A stretch of DNA of 64,000 nt from Spirodela intermedia. Taxonomy: Eukaryota; Streptophyta; Magnoliopsida; Alismatales; Araceae. Positions 50,001-64,000 of this stretch are shown one piece after another; positions within the stretch are counted from its first letter, which is position 1; every line of letters starts with the position of its first letter. The notes under the pieces were generated by a model, which had not been told where the DNA came from, did no database searches, and saw only the letters and a program-made list of their open reading frames with translations. The DNA is taken from contig LR746268.1 in assembly GCA_902729315.2 (NCBI GenBank), positions 6,431,501 through 6,495,500 of the forward strand, in the 5' to 3' direction. Made by a program: the position numbers and the translations under genes.

Positions 50001-53000
50001 AGCGCTTGCTCATGGATGAAGGAACCATCCACGACTTACATGTGGTGGAGAAGCACTCCATGTACGCCATCTTCAGCACTAGATTTTTATTTTTTAAAAC
50101 ATTTGAGTATCAGAATATAAGGAAGGACCAATTTAATACTGGAAGAATATACAAGCTACACGGATTATCACGAAGCATCCTTACATCATCCTTGAATTAA
50201 AATGACCTCCAGTGAACTCAGATTTCCCTCCCACAGAGTTCTGCGAGAAGAGCCATGAAAACCAATGAATGAAGCAAGGTCCTTAACCTTTCCAGGTTGT
50301 AAAATGCAGAAACTAATCAGGATAACAAGGTAATAAGCGCATGCTCGTGTAGAAATGTGAAATAAATGTTTTACGAATATGTATCCTGAGACTTACAACC
50401 CATGTGAAAAGCAGCGTGACGTCTGCGGGACTTTCTGATGAATTATGTAGCTGCATAAGGAAGAACGAATAGCATCTGGATGAATAAAAAACATTCAAAA
50501 AATTGAAAGCTGAATACTCAGAAGTCGTTAATGAGCCCCCTTGTTTGGTACCGTGAATGTAAATGCTGCAACAGGGTAGCTGCTCTCCTGATAGTTGTGG
50601 GGAATGAAGGGGGAAATCTGACGGCATATTATTTGAAGTTCTGGGTCAGGTTCTCCTGCATTAAAAAAAATAATAATTTAACGATCAATTTATTGATTGC
50701 CTGCAGAGTAACAATTCAACTACATGGTTAAGATGATTACCATCATATATGGACCATGATCTCGGAAACAATGCATGGTATGTGGAATTATGACCATTTA
50801 GATTCCAATCCCAGGATTCCGTGCCTGAAGTCGCACTACGTCTGTGTATTTCGCAGCAAGGATACTTAAGATGCTGGACCAATGATAAGAACTCTAGCTT
50901 TGTATATTTAATTAATTATTTTTTCCGAAATAAAATCTACAGTAACAAGGAATAAAGACTTGCTTACTTGTGTAGATCTTCACGCCTTGGGCATAAAACA
51001 GTGGAGCTCTTTTTACCATTTGGACGTGAGACAAAGACCTACGAGGAGGTTAATATCATGATGAAAACGCTTAACACCTCTAGAATTATAAAGAAAATTT
51101 CCGTGGCAGTAAAATTGCATTTTATTTAAACGATATTAGATGAAAATAATGTTACCTTTAAGAAAAGAATGTTTAGACATTAATATATAGCAATGGATCA
51201 AAATATAGTTCGTGTGACTACTACGTTTAGACAAATTATGAGGACACCAGAAGATAAAGGTGGCGACCGTGCTCAAAATGTCTGTGCTGAAAAATGGTTT
51301 TTTTAAGGTTAAACTCCAGTCGTGATTTTGACCAGGTTAAAGAACCTCAATTTTTCTTCATTGAAAGACCCTGTCCTCCAGAAAGAGACTCTTCCAATCA
51401 TCAGTTATTAAATCTTCGAGTCCGTCAAAGATTAAAAGGTAAAAGTTTTCCAGAATTTTGAAGCTTTCCTAGAAAGTGCAGCTGGAGAAGTAAATTTCGA
51501 CAGAAATAACAAACTTGGAGGCCTATTTCAGTCAGCTATTCCAATGCCAGAATGTTCAGTTCTAAGAAAATATTAGTCCCTTCTACCACATATTTTATAA
51601 ACTTAATTTCGTCGTATTATAATCATCAAAAGAGCAAAACCATAGTGCTTATCATGGTAATACTGCGTATGCTCCAAATAATAAGTACACGACTTACAGA
51701 AAACTGATCTGCCAACACAGGTTCTTCTTCACGCACTCCGGGGAACAATTGCCAGCGTTGAAAATGACCTTTATAGCTTCTTCCGATGCTTCCAGCTCTT
51801 CAGATTGAAAATTTCCATTGAAGATATAATTACACGGAGTTAATCTTAATGCAGTTTAATTTATTGAATCAATGGACATAACATCCGAAAAACATTTCTG
51901 CCCCAATAATCTAGTTAAAAAAAGAATTATCTGTGGCTTGAGGAAATGAAACGAATAATTATGCAAGGAGTTAATGCCGAAGAGCTAATTCGCCATTAAT
52001 TGAAATTTCTACCCGAAATAAAATAATTTTATATCTTCACAAAGGAAATAAAGCGTTGTTCTTTATCTTTAATGTAATCATACACGCTGGTATGGATAAT
52101 TTTCAGAATTCCAAAGCAAAGAAAAGCAGAATGTCCTTCTTTCCTTGATGTTAGACCAAGATATCATGAACCAAATTGTCAGCATAGGAAGAACCAATTC
52201 AACACGGTAGATTAGTCATAATACATAATTATGACCACTAAATCCGTACTTCCAAGGAAATGAGGCGATTACTTCTAATTTATCCTAAAATTCATCACAA
52301 CTTTTTAAACACAGAGAATGAAACTATAGAGGCTAAACATATCACCTTGATATGCTTACTTTTAATGACTAAAATCGAAAATTAAAGGTAATTTTGTGCA
52401 TCAAGATTGTGCCTGAAGCTCTTGAAGTTGGCAATCAGAATATATAGTATAACCCGAAATGTTGCTGAACCCTTCCCCTCCGTGACAGTTTATGATCATG
52501 ATATCGCGAATAAGTGTTAGAATATATACGTGTAATATTGTAAATGACTAAGGGTCTTATGGAAAGTGCATGTAGGGTTCGTCCCTATTTAAGGGACATT
52601 TTGGATGAATGAATGGGTGAGGTGGTTTTCCGCCGTTCTCCCCTCTGTCCTCCGTGACAGAGGTCGTTTCTTCATTTCCAACAATAAGCAACCGGGAAAC
52701 ATTATATTCTTCTTCAATTTTTTCACAACAATAATCCTCAATAAATACATGACAGAAAGAAATGATTTCCCTCAGTAAAGGGTGCATAGTTAACCAACAG
52801 TCCATATTTAATTGTTTATAGCAGAATAATTTTGTAAAAAAAGAAAATGTAAAAGAAGATTAAAATTTGACGAAGCAGATAAGCATTACCCTATACCGCC
52901 CAGGGGAACACCTTGAGAAGAAGTGTAGCTATTCGGCGTGAAAGGATCTATTACTGCACTCTGTAAGAATGAAAGCATGAAAAAATTTGTTTAGGACAAT

Positions 53001-55813
53001 GGTTTTTTAACGAAAAAAAATCCCATGACAGAGGAACATTTCACGAAAGAAAACCTCACCCGTCCTTTGGAAATTTCTTCGACCACTTGGCAAAATAATC
53101 TGAAACCTAAAGAGGACTTTCATAAAACTCAAGGAAACATGTTAGAAAGTTCAGGGCTCATCAAGTACAAGAAGGACGAATAGACAACCAGCGTGATATT
53201 TTGTACCAAAATAAGGAATGACAATACGAATCTATAATCACCACGTTCTAATAGTTATTGAAGGATATCAAAATAAATGAATCAGCCTGACCCATTCTTC
53301 AAGCGTTTCTGTAACTATAATGACGATGAAACTACAGATTTACGCGGAAAATCAAAATTTTAAGTCAAATATGTAAGTAGACGCATGGAAGTTTAAATAT
53401 GCAGTTTAAAATTTTATGTTTTTACCATATTTTCTTTTCACAGATCTGAACCATAGGAACGTTCACTTTCCAGAACTGAAGTTAGCTGTATTTTGATCAG
53501 ATGAGGGCGGTGTGAATAACAAGTAATTTCACTAACACCTATGATTAGATTTCTAATTATCTTCTAGGGGTTAAAAGGCTTACTAGGACGACACAAAGAT
53601 CACAAATAGAAGTCATCCACCCCCGTCTGACTTACAGTTTGATATCATTTATCGATGAAATAAATTGGTGCTATCCCCATGTTTGGCAAGCTATGTTAAA
53701 AGAAGAATTACATGAATTCGGGTAATGCAAAATAAAATTACGACATCCTTTCTAGAAGAGCCACAGTTTTTTCACTCGACCTACAAGAACCATCAGGCAT
53801 CTCTTGGACACATCCTCTTCCACATTACGACCTCTATAGGCCTGAGTGCAATACAGTCCCATCTTGTGTTACATCCAATTGGCGCTATATTTTATTTTCT
53901 AAATTCACTCCTCTATGATACCAATCATGAATAAATCTATCCGAGTTGATAGCTGTCTCTTCTGCAAAAGCAATCAGCCTAGAGTCTTAATGGATCTACT
54001 ATAATTTAATGAAATCTACTTCACTAGCATGAAGAAAGGATTCTTCAGGGATTAGACAAAGAAAGAATGCAGGAGGTCTTATACGACAATGTTTATTTTT
54101 TTTCCGCAAAAGGGAGATACAGAAAAATACCTAACGGATTCTTCAGGGTGACAGAAAAATTTCATTCAAAAATAAAGGAAATCAGATTTAAACTGACATG
54201 ATAAAAGATATTTTGATACGTCATTTAAGACTGAACAGTTACCAGTTTAATGGCCTCAAGTGGCGTCACAGTAAACTCGGGAATAACTTTTTCAGAGCTA
54301 TTTATTTTTTGATTCCAAGTCAATGGTGCAACTTTCCCCGGCTCATCCTAAACAGAGCAAACAACATAAAACAAGAGGTTACAACGCAAATAGTTTTCCT
54401 CAGATACCATCTTTGAAAAATGATTATCACATGGTAACTGTCACCGATCTTTCTATCATATCAATGTCTTTCGATGTCTAGTAAAAGAATATCAGCTGAA
54501 ATGAAAAAAATGCACATTTGGAACGAAGCCTCTTGCAAAGATCCGCACAGGAGGATCAAAAACTCTTCCCGAAGAGGATAAAACTGTAGCCTAATTAAAA
54601 TATCAGGAAAAAACACAACCATGCTAGTGACCTAACATGAACCATCAGGTCTATTCAAATGATAATACAATGTGATGCATCAGCCCTATTGCCTCATTTT
54701 GGAAAAATAGGACTCATGTAATACACACCATGAATATTTACCATTTGTGTCAAATACGTAATAAAAATGTCCGCTAAAAATTTCATGCCTATGTACTCGA
54801 GGCCGCAGATAATAAACATTGCAGTAAAGGGAGAATGGAAATATGATAAGATTTGCCGTTAAAATGCGGGATATTTGCACAATGGTGTATTTTCAAACAC
54901 ATTCATTTTGAGATCAACAGTGGAGTTAAAGTCGTGCGAAACTTCTTCATGCAACGAGCAACTCAAAATTCTTTGTACAGTTTGTTAGTCTTACAAGCCC
55001 ACGAAAATATTGCATTTTTAAATGTAAGTGCACAATGAAATTGACTGAAAAAAAACTCAGAATAAAATCTATGATTATAAAAAATGGAATATTATGTAAT
55101 TTATTTGCTCATCCAATGGATGTATCCTTGTTTTCAAATGGAAAGAGAAATAGTCAGAAGTCTTGATAGTTATTCAGATAGCACAACGCACTCAGATCAT
55201 CGAGTGTATATCAATACTGAAAAAATCCAAAGAACCTGGTTAAAAATAAACAAAATATAAAAGAAAATTATTTACATGATTCTCCTCTAGAATTAGCATC
55301 CAAATAATTCATAAAAATATTGATGAATTTTTCTTGCGAAGATAATACCCTTCTGATGACTAAAGACTAGTTCCAAATAGTTGAATACTTTGAAAAACGA
55401 GCCTCATACGAGCGAATAATGTCATTTATGAAAGAGATCAGAATATCTAGGATAAGTAAAAAAACTCTTTCATTTGTATAAACGATGTGAGCATCAATCA
55501 ATGAGGTTTGTATTCATGACTCACGCCTTAAACGCCGTATTCATGCAACTCTAATGCGCTTATTTCATGCAATTAAATTGAACAATCATTTATATTCCAA
55601 TATCGGCCACCTTTAGGTATGATGGAAATATTCCACAAGAAAAAGGTTTATTGAACCCCTAGAATCAAACACAAGAAAGGCCATCTTTCCGACCTTCTAG
55701 TGGACACATATATTGGAAGTTAAAAAAATGGAGCCTACTTTTTGATGACTAACCGATGAAGCAGCATTCTGGAAAGAAGGATTCTCCTTCGCAATAAATC
55801 CGTTCTCCGTCAT
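47036..55813 (-). CDS. GBA2: Non-lysosomal glucosylceramidase (GH116), copy B
   Basis: Tandem paralogue of the gene at 29113-37356, with the same 20-exon structure in phase: 55739-55813, 54243-54347, 53292-53308, 53060-53099, 52890-52960, 51698-51797, 50968-51038, 50741-50841, 50552-50655, 50397-50450, 50185-50240, 50040-50078, 49810-49954, 49362-49543, 49207-49274, 48950-49022, 48801-48862, 47778-48711, 47392-47682, 47036-47315; 955 residues. Exon lengths equal copy A except exon 1, which is one codon longer (MTENGF against MENGF). Catalytic blocks YLEGIEY and PDQTYDVW are kept. The first five exons differ noticeably from copy A, whereas exons 7-10 are almost identical. Intron 4 carries a solo LTR. 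No inactivating change seen, so both copies look functional. Confidence 0.95.
52510..52688. mobile_element. Short solo LTR-like insertion in GBA2-B intron 4
   Basis: A 169-bp segment (52515-52683) from TGTTAGAATATATACG to TTCCAACA is flanked by the 5-bp target duplication ATAAG (52510-52514 and 52684-52688). The matching site in copy A (near 34517-34522) reads GCGAATAAGCAACC with a single ATAAG and no insertion. That is a true empty site and fixes the ends. Related to the element at 22362-22531. Confidence 0.9.
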
Positions 55814-57522
55814 CACAACCTGGCGAAACTCATCAAAACGTGAAGGGATGACGTCAAGATGAATGGCTTAACATTCTAAAATAAAACCATGAAACTAAAA
55901 GAAAATTATCCAGCACGTGGTGTTCACACAAACATGCAAACGTCGCACAAGAAAAACGTCGTGGTGAAAGAATGATCAGAAATCTAAGGAAATACGCCGA
56001 CTAGACATGTTAGACACACCGTAAAAATATATGATAAAACTAACCGAACCGAAAGGCACAAGCTATAATCTGACATGGCCTTTAATTTTATAATCTGACA
56101 TGGCCTATACTCTTCAACAATTTGATACGTCATGCAAGGCCTGCTCCAGTTTTGTCATGAAAAGCAAAGCTGTGATTTTTCAGAATCCAAACGATTGCTG
56201 GTAGCTAGCCATGGTGAAAAGGGTGGCCCGGGTCGATATGTCAGAAAGGCAATCCCTCAACCAAAAATGACTCGCAGAAAAATAAAATTAGGATTTATCA
56301 ATTTCAAAGAGTTATAGTATATAAGAAAGTTCTTGCTTTTATGCTGGCAACTCTATTGTTAATTTTTTAAAAAAAATTAATTACAATTCGTAAAAGATAT
56401 CATGTCAATAATGTGGCTTCCGACGTGCTCTGTGCTTTAAAGCATCTTCTCCTCCATCAAATTTGTCATTTTTTGATAAATCGGAGAAGATCATGAAATT
56501 AAAGATGCACTGTAATTGTAGGTCGATGATGTATTTGAGTTTGAAGGAAGACAGGTATCCGATATGCAAAAAAGAACCTAACCAATCCGCATTTACGTTG
56601 ACAATTACTCTTGAAATTGCTTTGATAATTTCCCTGCAGACTAACGGCCTAGACTCGCCGCGGAAAAACATCTCCTCGGAACTCGAGTGCATTGGCAGAT
56701 CATTAGGATCTAACGACACCACACAAACGATTCACGTAGATAATCAACAGCTGGACACACCGCGAGACAGCAACGGAGAATATCAACAGCAGACAGAGAG
56801 AGAGATCACTGAACCGGTAGATAATCCCCAATCGGGACGGCGGAACAAGAGAGAGAGAGAGTAAGCGCGCCACCGAGACACCCGCACTCAGTCAGTCGTT
56901 CCTCTCCTTTTCCCTTCCCGCGGGAACATACTCCATTTTTACACGACACCGCGCTTCCATCGGCCAAATCCGACTTGGCAAGACGTGGAGATATTTCCCA
57001 GAAGGTAAACGTGCAGGCTTTCAAATGTCCGCAGCGGGAGTGTACCCAATCGTCGTCCTCCTCGTCGTTGTTCAGGCTTCACGTTACTTCACCGCATTTG
57101 CCGACAGGTCGCGTGAGGCGATTCGTCGTCTCAGATGCCGCGTATCTGCTCAGCTGGGACCCACCAGCCCTCTACTCGGACCGGTCAACCCCACAAAGCG
57201 GGGGCCGCGTCACCCTTGGGATAATATAAGCGGAGGGACGGCCATCGCCAGGGCAATTAAGTTGGCGCATCCGCCGACACGTGTGGCTTTTACAGAAATA
57301 TGGCGAATTAAATTGTGTATTCGTCTGTGATTATTCCAAGAAAAAAAAAAACGAGTTCGAAAAGTTCGTCTGACATCAGACTAACGAACAGAGGGCCCTC
57401 AAATGCACGGCCGAGGTGAAGCTCCGGCGCTGGGCCGCCGACGAACCGTCTAGAAGCAGGTCCGATTACAGCCAAATCAATGTGGCCCCACCACGAAAAG
57501 GACAGATTTAAAAAAAAAAGAA

Positions 57523-59503
<1,981 letters not shown>

Positions 59504-60056
59504 CCTCCTTCAGAGAAGAGCTAGGGTTAGGACTCCTTTCCCCCTCCCCCGCACGACAGTCAGAAGCAGTCCTCCGCAAGGCACCGTGGGACAACAAAGG
59601 CGGCCACGCCAACCTATATTACCACCAATGACTAAAATATCCTCATCTATTCACCCAATACCCCCGGCTTTCACGCCAAACCCCGGGGGTATTTAAGGTA
59701 TTCCTAACATCATTCTAGAAACATCTACGGAAAAAGCGTTGGAGCATAAAATTGAGGGCCTTTCCTTGTTGGGTGATACCCCTCGGATCGGCTCCATAAT
59801 CTCTCTCGTACGACTCTCAGTCGCCTCCTACTATTTATTCCCCACGAACCCACCACGAAAAAGGAAAAAAAAAAGAAAAGGAAAGACTTCAACGGAAGAC
59901 CGGCAATGAAGACGACGACATCATCTTCATCCTCATCAAGATCATATCAAACTCCGGTTACCAAGAACACCAAGAAAAAAAGGCCTTTACCCTCCAAAAG
60001 AGATTTTGCTTTGAGGACAAAAGTTAGAAGCTAGAGAGAGAGAGAGACAGAGATGA
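59504..60056. other. Cytochrome c upstream region
   Basis: Presumed promoter and 5' UTR of cytochrome c, and 3' UTR of the next minus-strand gene. A TTAAATA-type box on minus lies at about 59690-59697, and a TATATTA-like run near 59615. Neither can be assigned firmly. A-rich tract near 59860-59880. Confidence 0.4.
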
Positions 60057-60992
60057 TCAGTGGTCTTGTTCTGCTCCCGCGAGGCCCCTCAATCCCATAG
60101 AGTCAGCTACAGGGCGATAGACCAGCACCCACACGGCCACCGCAGCGCACCACAGCAGCGTGAGGAAGGCCGAGAAGACGAGGCCGTCAAAACCCGGGCT
60201 GCCCGGGGCCAGCAGAACCGAGATCCCCAGCAAGGCGACCCTCAGAGGGAGACAGGCGACGACCGAGAACAGCAACACGCCGACCCTCCTCTTGAGACCA
60301 ATGTTGACCACCGCAGAGACCAGAAGAACCCCCCTGTAGGAAACGTACACCACCAGTATGACCTCGTACAACCCCACAAGAGCGGTGCTCAGTAAAGGGT
60401 AAGTGCAGAAGTAAACGCCCTCCCTCCTCTCATCGGTCAAATCCGGATAGGCGGTGCTCCAGAAGTAGGCGGGCAGCTGGTCAACGCCATGGCTGCTGCT
60501 GCTGCTCATCAAAATCCCAAGGTGGAGGATGAACAGGGGAAGGCAGATGAGGAGAGCCCAGAAGAGGGTCCTGCTGTTCCAGCGCCGGCCCAGCGCGCCC
60601 GGCTCATTGAGCAGAGAGGCGCGGAGGAGGAGGGCCAGAATGAGGAACAGGGCCGGCTCTGCAAAGCCCATGTTGGAGAGGACGTAGTACTTGCAGAAGC
60701 CCTTCTGCCATGCTGGGTCAGCGAGGATCCTCCCTCTCCCTCTCAGCAGGCTCAGCCGGGCGATCTCCCAAGCGGCCCACCAGATGGCGATCAGGATCAG
60801 GGCGATCCGGGTCGCCCAGGGGCCGTTGAAGTAGGCTAGCTGGGGGAGGACCCGTTGTTTCCTGATAATGCACCGGCGGAAGTAGACCGAGTGTGCGACG
60901 CAGAGGAGGGCCGTGATTATGAACAGGCAGGAAAGGGCGGCGCTGACCGTGCCGAGAGCGTCGGCGGTGAGTCTGCTCCTGGTCAGCGGCAT
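60057..60992 (-). CDS. Multi-pass (about 7-TM) plant membrane protein, CAND/At1g57680-like
   Basis: Single-exon gene, 311 residues. The start is the ATG at 60992 (MPLTRSRLTADALGTVSAAL). The in-frame codon just before it is GTG. About seven hydrophobic segments are visible, for example LSCLFIITALLCVAHSVYF, IALILIAIWWAAWEIARL, ALFLILALLLRASLL and LLICLPLFILHLGIL. The last membrane segment (LLWCAAVAVWVLVY) is followed by RPVADSMGLRGLAG. The QLAYFNGPWATRIALILI and KYYVLSNMGFAEPALFL blocks match my memory of plant candidate G-protein-coupled receptor-like proteins. Function is not established and the GPCR label is only a prediction. The family is usually a little longer (about 360 residues), so this copy has a short C-terminal tail. 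Confidence 0.75.
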   Translation of the reverse strand: MPLTRSRLTADALGTVSAALSCLFIITALLCVAHSVYFRRCIIRKQRVLPQLAYFNGPWATRIALILIAIWWAAWEIARLSLLRGRGRILADPAWQKGFCKYYVLSNMGFAEPALFLILALLLRASLLNEPGALGRRWNSRTLFWALLICLPLFILHLGILMSSSSSHGVDQLPAYFWSTAYPDLTDERREGVYFCTYPLLSTALVGLYEVILVVYVSYRGVLLVSAVVNIGLKRRVGVLLFSVVACLPLRVALLGISVLLAPGSPGFDGLVFSAFLTLLWCAAVAVWVLVYRPVADSMGLRGLAGAEQDH

Positions 60993-62424
60993 CACTCAAG
61001 GGACGACGAGCTCCACGCAGGCACATTATCAGGTCAATGCTCATCGCGAACAGCAGCAGCAGCCGGTGCCTATCTCCCACATGAAGTTGTTGTCGCCTGA
61101 AGCCGTCGGAAAAATAAAAAAGAGCTCCTCCTCCGCAGAAGAAGACCTGAGAGGTGAATCCAGCACACGGCAGTTCCATCAGTCGTGATGTCGCCGGGGA
61201 AAAAATAACAGAGCACCGATTCAAACAGGAGTTGACAATCTTCGAGTCGAACTATCGTGCTCATCGACAACATCCAGATGATATTTTGGAAGAAAACAGC
61301 CAACAGCTCTCTAAAAGTCTGGTTTCTCATGAGTGGGACAATTCAGGAACAGCCGCCGCCCGAAGACCGGCAAGCCCGCAGATTGCATAAAGTCCCGAGA
61401 GCAAGCCCACACCAAAGAGAGAAGCACCTCCCGAAGAAAAAAAAAAGTTTCTTCCACAGAGAAGCGCCGACTTCTGAGCTTCGTCGGGACTCATCCTCCA
61501 CAGAGAAGCCCGTAAGAAAACCGTTGCGAAAAAAACACAAATACCTCGTCGGATGACCCACCCGCATCCCGCAATCCGCCGGAGACCGGGGGACCCGACG
61601 CCGACGAAAACCCTAATGTCGACCTTACCGACGAAAACCCTAAGATCGAGGGGCAGGAGCCTGACACGAAGAAGGGGTAGGGGGGGAGAAAAAGGGCTTC
61701 CAGGATCGTGAAACACAACAGAGAGGAAAGACGACAAGCCCAGCGAAAGAGAGGAGATACGGAGAGAAGACTGGGGCTGGCAGACAGCCTGTCCAAAGCT
61801 GGCCCCGGGGGGTTTGATGGCGTTTGGCCGGTTCATGTTTGACGAAAAGACGGCAAGATCAAAAACCAGACGGTCGCGATGCGATGGGTTTTCCGACCTC
61901 TGTTGATCCCGGCGTTTGCTCCGGCGGTTACTCCGGCGGGAGACCGCGCCGGCGTTTGAAAACCCTCAACAAAATTCTTCCTACCCGACAACTCTAATTA
62001 GCCGTTTAACAAGGAGGACAAAGGGCAGCCGGAATACCTTAACGTGCATAAAGCGGTCATCCATGCCGTGCGGCCTCTGCGTATTCAGAAACCTCACGCA
62101 TCTCCGGCACGTCTCGCTTATCGCCAAGGCTTTACTTCTCGCCTGTCCAAGAACGCGAAGACATTGAAGCGACAGAAGGGCGAAAATAGACGGTCGAACG
62201 ATCGACAGGAGCGTACCTCGGTTTCTTTCCATAAAGCTGTCCGTCAGCGGCCCGCGACGAGACTTGCTGCATTTTATTTAAAAAGCCGTCCACGTCAAAA
62301 TCTTTGCCCAGAGAAAAGCTACATAGGACTCAACGAAGAGAAAGAGAGTGCCGAATTTGACCATTCGGTGGTCGCTTCTGCTAGCTCTAGTCAACGGAGG
62401 GTCACCGTGCTTCGGAGCTCCTTC
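60993..62424. other. Upstream region of the 7-TM gene
   Basis: No supported coding exon. On minus it reads like a plant 5' leader, with two TTAGGGTTTTCGTCGG copies near 61600-61645 and pyrimidine-rich tracts. A spliced 5' UTR for the 7-TM gene is possible. Open frames on both strands here show no recognisable protein. Confidence 0.45.
61607..61643 (-). promoter_or_regulatory. Two telo-box motifs (AAACCCTAA) in a short direct repeat
   Basis: AAAACCCTAA at 61607-61616 and 61634-61643, each inside a repeated CCGACGAAAACCCTAA unit spaced 27 bases apart. Telo-boxes are common near transcription starts of plant growth-related genes. Their position suggests the leader or promoter of the minus-strand 7-TM gene. 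Confidence 0.45.
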
Positions 62425-62941
62425 AGTTGACCTCGGTCTTGTCTGAAGAACCTTTGTCGGCAGGCAAAGCTCCATTAGCCCCAGAATGAAACTATGAACA
62501 AAATAAATTCGAGCAACTCACCTTTGTAGGTCTCTCGCCGTTGACTCCAAATCCAGGTCTGCATTTACCGACGGCAGGAAGGGACCTGGAGTTGTAGGCA
62601 AAGATAATGAATGGCCTTTAATCGAAGCAAATTTGCAAGGGTCACAGTATTTACTATGTCTGGACAGAAATAAAGTGAACCAACAGAAAGAGTCATGTCA
62701 TAGGACAATAAAATTATGAAAGATTCCCTCTTTTATAGCTTCTGGGGATCAGGAGGTCATCTCGGAAGGGTGAGAGAAAAGTCATCTCACACCCAGATCC
62801 ACAAGACTGTTTCTTGACTCTAGTTGACCCACCCGTTTATATATCATCACCCTTATGTGTTTAGGGGGAGTGGTTGACGTGGCACATTGACGGACTCCAT
62901 CTATGAAGTGGACGAGAACGAGGGTGGAAAAAGAATGTTAC

Positions 62942-63981
62942 CGATCGTCTGGTGTCTGCAGAATTCTTGCTCTTGTCCCAGAGAGCGAAGTGTGACCCTT
63001 TGACGTGGCTTGGGAGGTTTCTCCTTGATGACTGTGGATAAGAAAGAAACAGAAGCACAGGTCAAACAGAGTACTCCCGCCAGTTATGTGCAGATAATTC
63101 ATAATCATCGAGAAAGAAACGACCTTTTCTTCCGAAAACTGCCAGCTTTCGCATCACTGGCAACATGTGTCTTCATTGAACTACTCTGCAAGGATAACAT
63201 TAATCTCAATCATAAAATAATCGTATTAATTCTTAGAAAAAGTAATATTGGGTACCAAATAGTAGCATTCAAACAATCACAGAACCTCAACATCTGCATT
63301 CTGACCTAAGCAGCAGGCTGGCTTATGTTTATGTCAGTCAGAGAAGCTCCATTAAATGCATAAAACTTCCATTAATTAGATGCACTTGTCCTTTTAAATG
63401 CAACGCCTGATATAATCCTTTTAAAAAAATCCAAAAGCCCTCCCTTCCCCATTTCAATCTGTTTCATGATAAGATTTTAGATACACTTGTCCTCAGTACC
63501 AAGGTTCAACATTCCATTATTAGCATCTAAAATACTTTAGCTGCGGAAAAAATACTGATAGTCAAAATCTCACCTTCAAGGGTTTGAAGGGATGTTGTGC
63601 TCCACTCTCTCTAATCCCATCCGAGGTGGTTGGTCTCCTTTGGGTAGCAAAACGAAAGGAGCGTGCTTCAGAGGTTGATTTTCCAAGCGGTATATCTGAC
63701 GTACCTTTGCCAGACCTCTTATCGGTTGGTAATCTATTGCATGGATCCTTGTTCAACAAGAAAGCATCCTTCTTTACCTTGCCTACAGAAAAACTGGAAT
63801 GTAAACTTTGTGATGTACGTAATGAACCCGAGGAAGACTTATTCTTCCTCGTAAATCTACAAGATGCTGCCTTTCTCCTACAAGGGTTCTCCTCTCCGAG
63901 TACGGACTTCTTGGGTAAACGTCTTGGCCCTTTACTTTCCATAACGGCCTCTGAGTTTTCTCCACACTCCATCTTCGCACT
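62942..63981 (-). CDS. Unidentified Ser/Lys/Arg-rich protein (partial)
   Basis: I do not recognise this gene. Two likely exons on minus join in phase 0. One is 63574-63981, with an acceptor just right of it and donor gtgaga. It begins SAKMECGENSEAV and is open for 136 codons. The other is 62942-63031 (SSRRNLPSHVKGSHFALWD), between a ttatccacag acceptor and a gtaaca donor. The product is polar and basic (KKSVLGEENP, RKNKSSSGSLRTSQSLHSS), likely disordered and perhaps nuclear. The Met at 63972 could be the start, or the gene may continue past the window edge. A further exon around 62519-62600 (ending at a gtgagt donor) and a terminal one near 62425-62460 are possible. I could not place them in phase with these two. 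Confidence 0.45.
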
Positions 63982-64000
63982 CTGCCAAACAGAAGATGCA

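Noticed and set aside
61327-61836. 169-codon minus-strand frame upstream of the 7-TM gene
   Set aside because: Low-complexity Leu/Ser/Arg translation of a leader-like region, with no domain or splice link to the gene.

Overview
The window is nuclear DNA of a flowering plant. It shows split genes with GT-AG introns, chloroplast-targeted proteins, a family 116 glucosylceramidase, a decayed Ty3/gypsy element and many GA, GATA and AAT microsatellites. Several first exons are strongly GC-rich (mannanase, DUF6821-like, cofactor E, the 7-TM protein) while introns are AT-rich. That gradient suggests a monocot, but this is inference and I cannot name the species.

Left part (1-28650), single-copy genes. 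A chloroplast ferrochelatase 2 with a C-terminal light-harvesting-type tail lies on + and lacks its 5' end. It is followed by a GH5 endo-beta-mannanase (+) and a decayed copy of that gene's promoter and first exon. Next come a DUF6821-like single-pass membrane protein (-) and a plastid-type VTT/SNARE-associated membrane protein (+, with one GC-AG intron). The tubulin-folding cofactor E gene (-) has 14 exons, all of which I could place in phase.

Right part (28650-60000), a rearranged tandem duplication. Two complete 20-exon non-lysosomal glucosylceramidase genes (GBA2, GH116) lie about 18 kb apart on the minus strand. Downstream of copy A are a 27-bp remnant of the cytochrome c 3' end and a fragment of cofactor E carrying a dead exon 3. 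A decayed gypsy element follows, and then copy B ends in the intact cytochrome c gene. The simplest reading is unequal duplication of an ancestral cofactor E - GBA2 - cytochrome c block. Its breakpoints would be inside cofactor E and inside the last cytochrome c exon, followed by gypsy insertion and loss in the second unit. The two copies have mosaic divergence, with a nearly identical block of about 1.4 kb, as gene conversion would leave.

Far right (60000-64000): a single-exon multi-pass membrane protein resembling plant candidate GPCR-like (CAND) proteins, its upstream region with telo-box motifs, and exons of an unidentified gene cut by the window edge.

The genes do not form a functional pathway. 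They are ordinary plant genes in heme synthesis, cell-wall mannan turnover, tubulin folding, sphingolipid hydrolysis and respiration. I found no undescribed system. The notable content is structural: the duplication, its breakpoints, the conversion tract, and two short solo LTR-like insertions with clean 5-bp target duplications, one confirmed by an empty site in the paralogue. Exon boundaries were read by eye from splice signals, phase and remembered family sequence.
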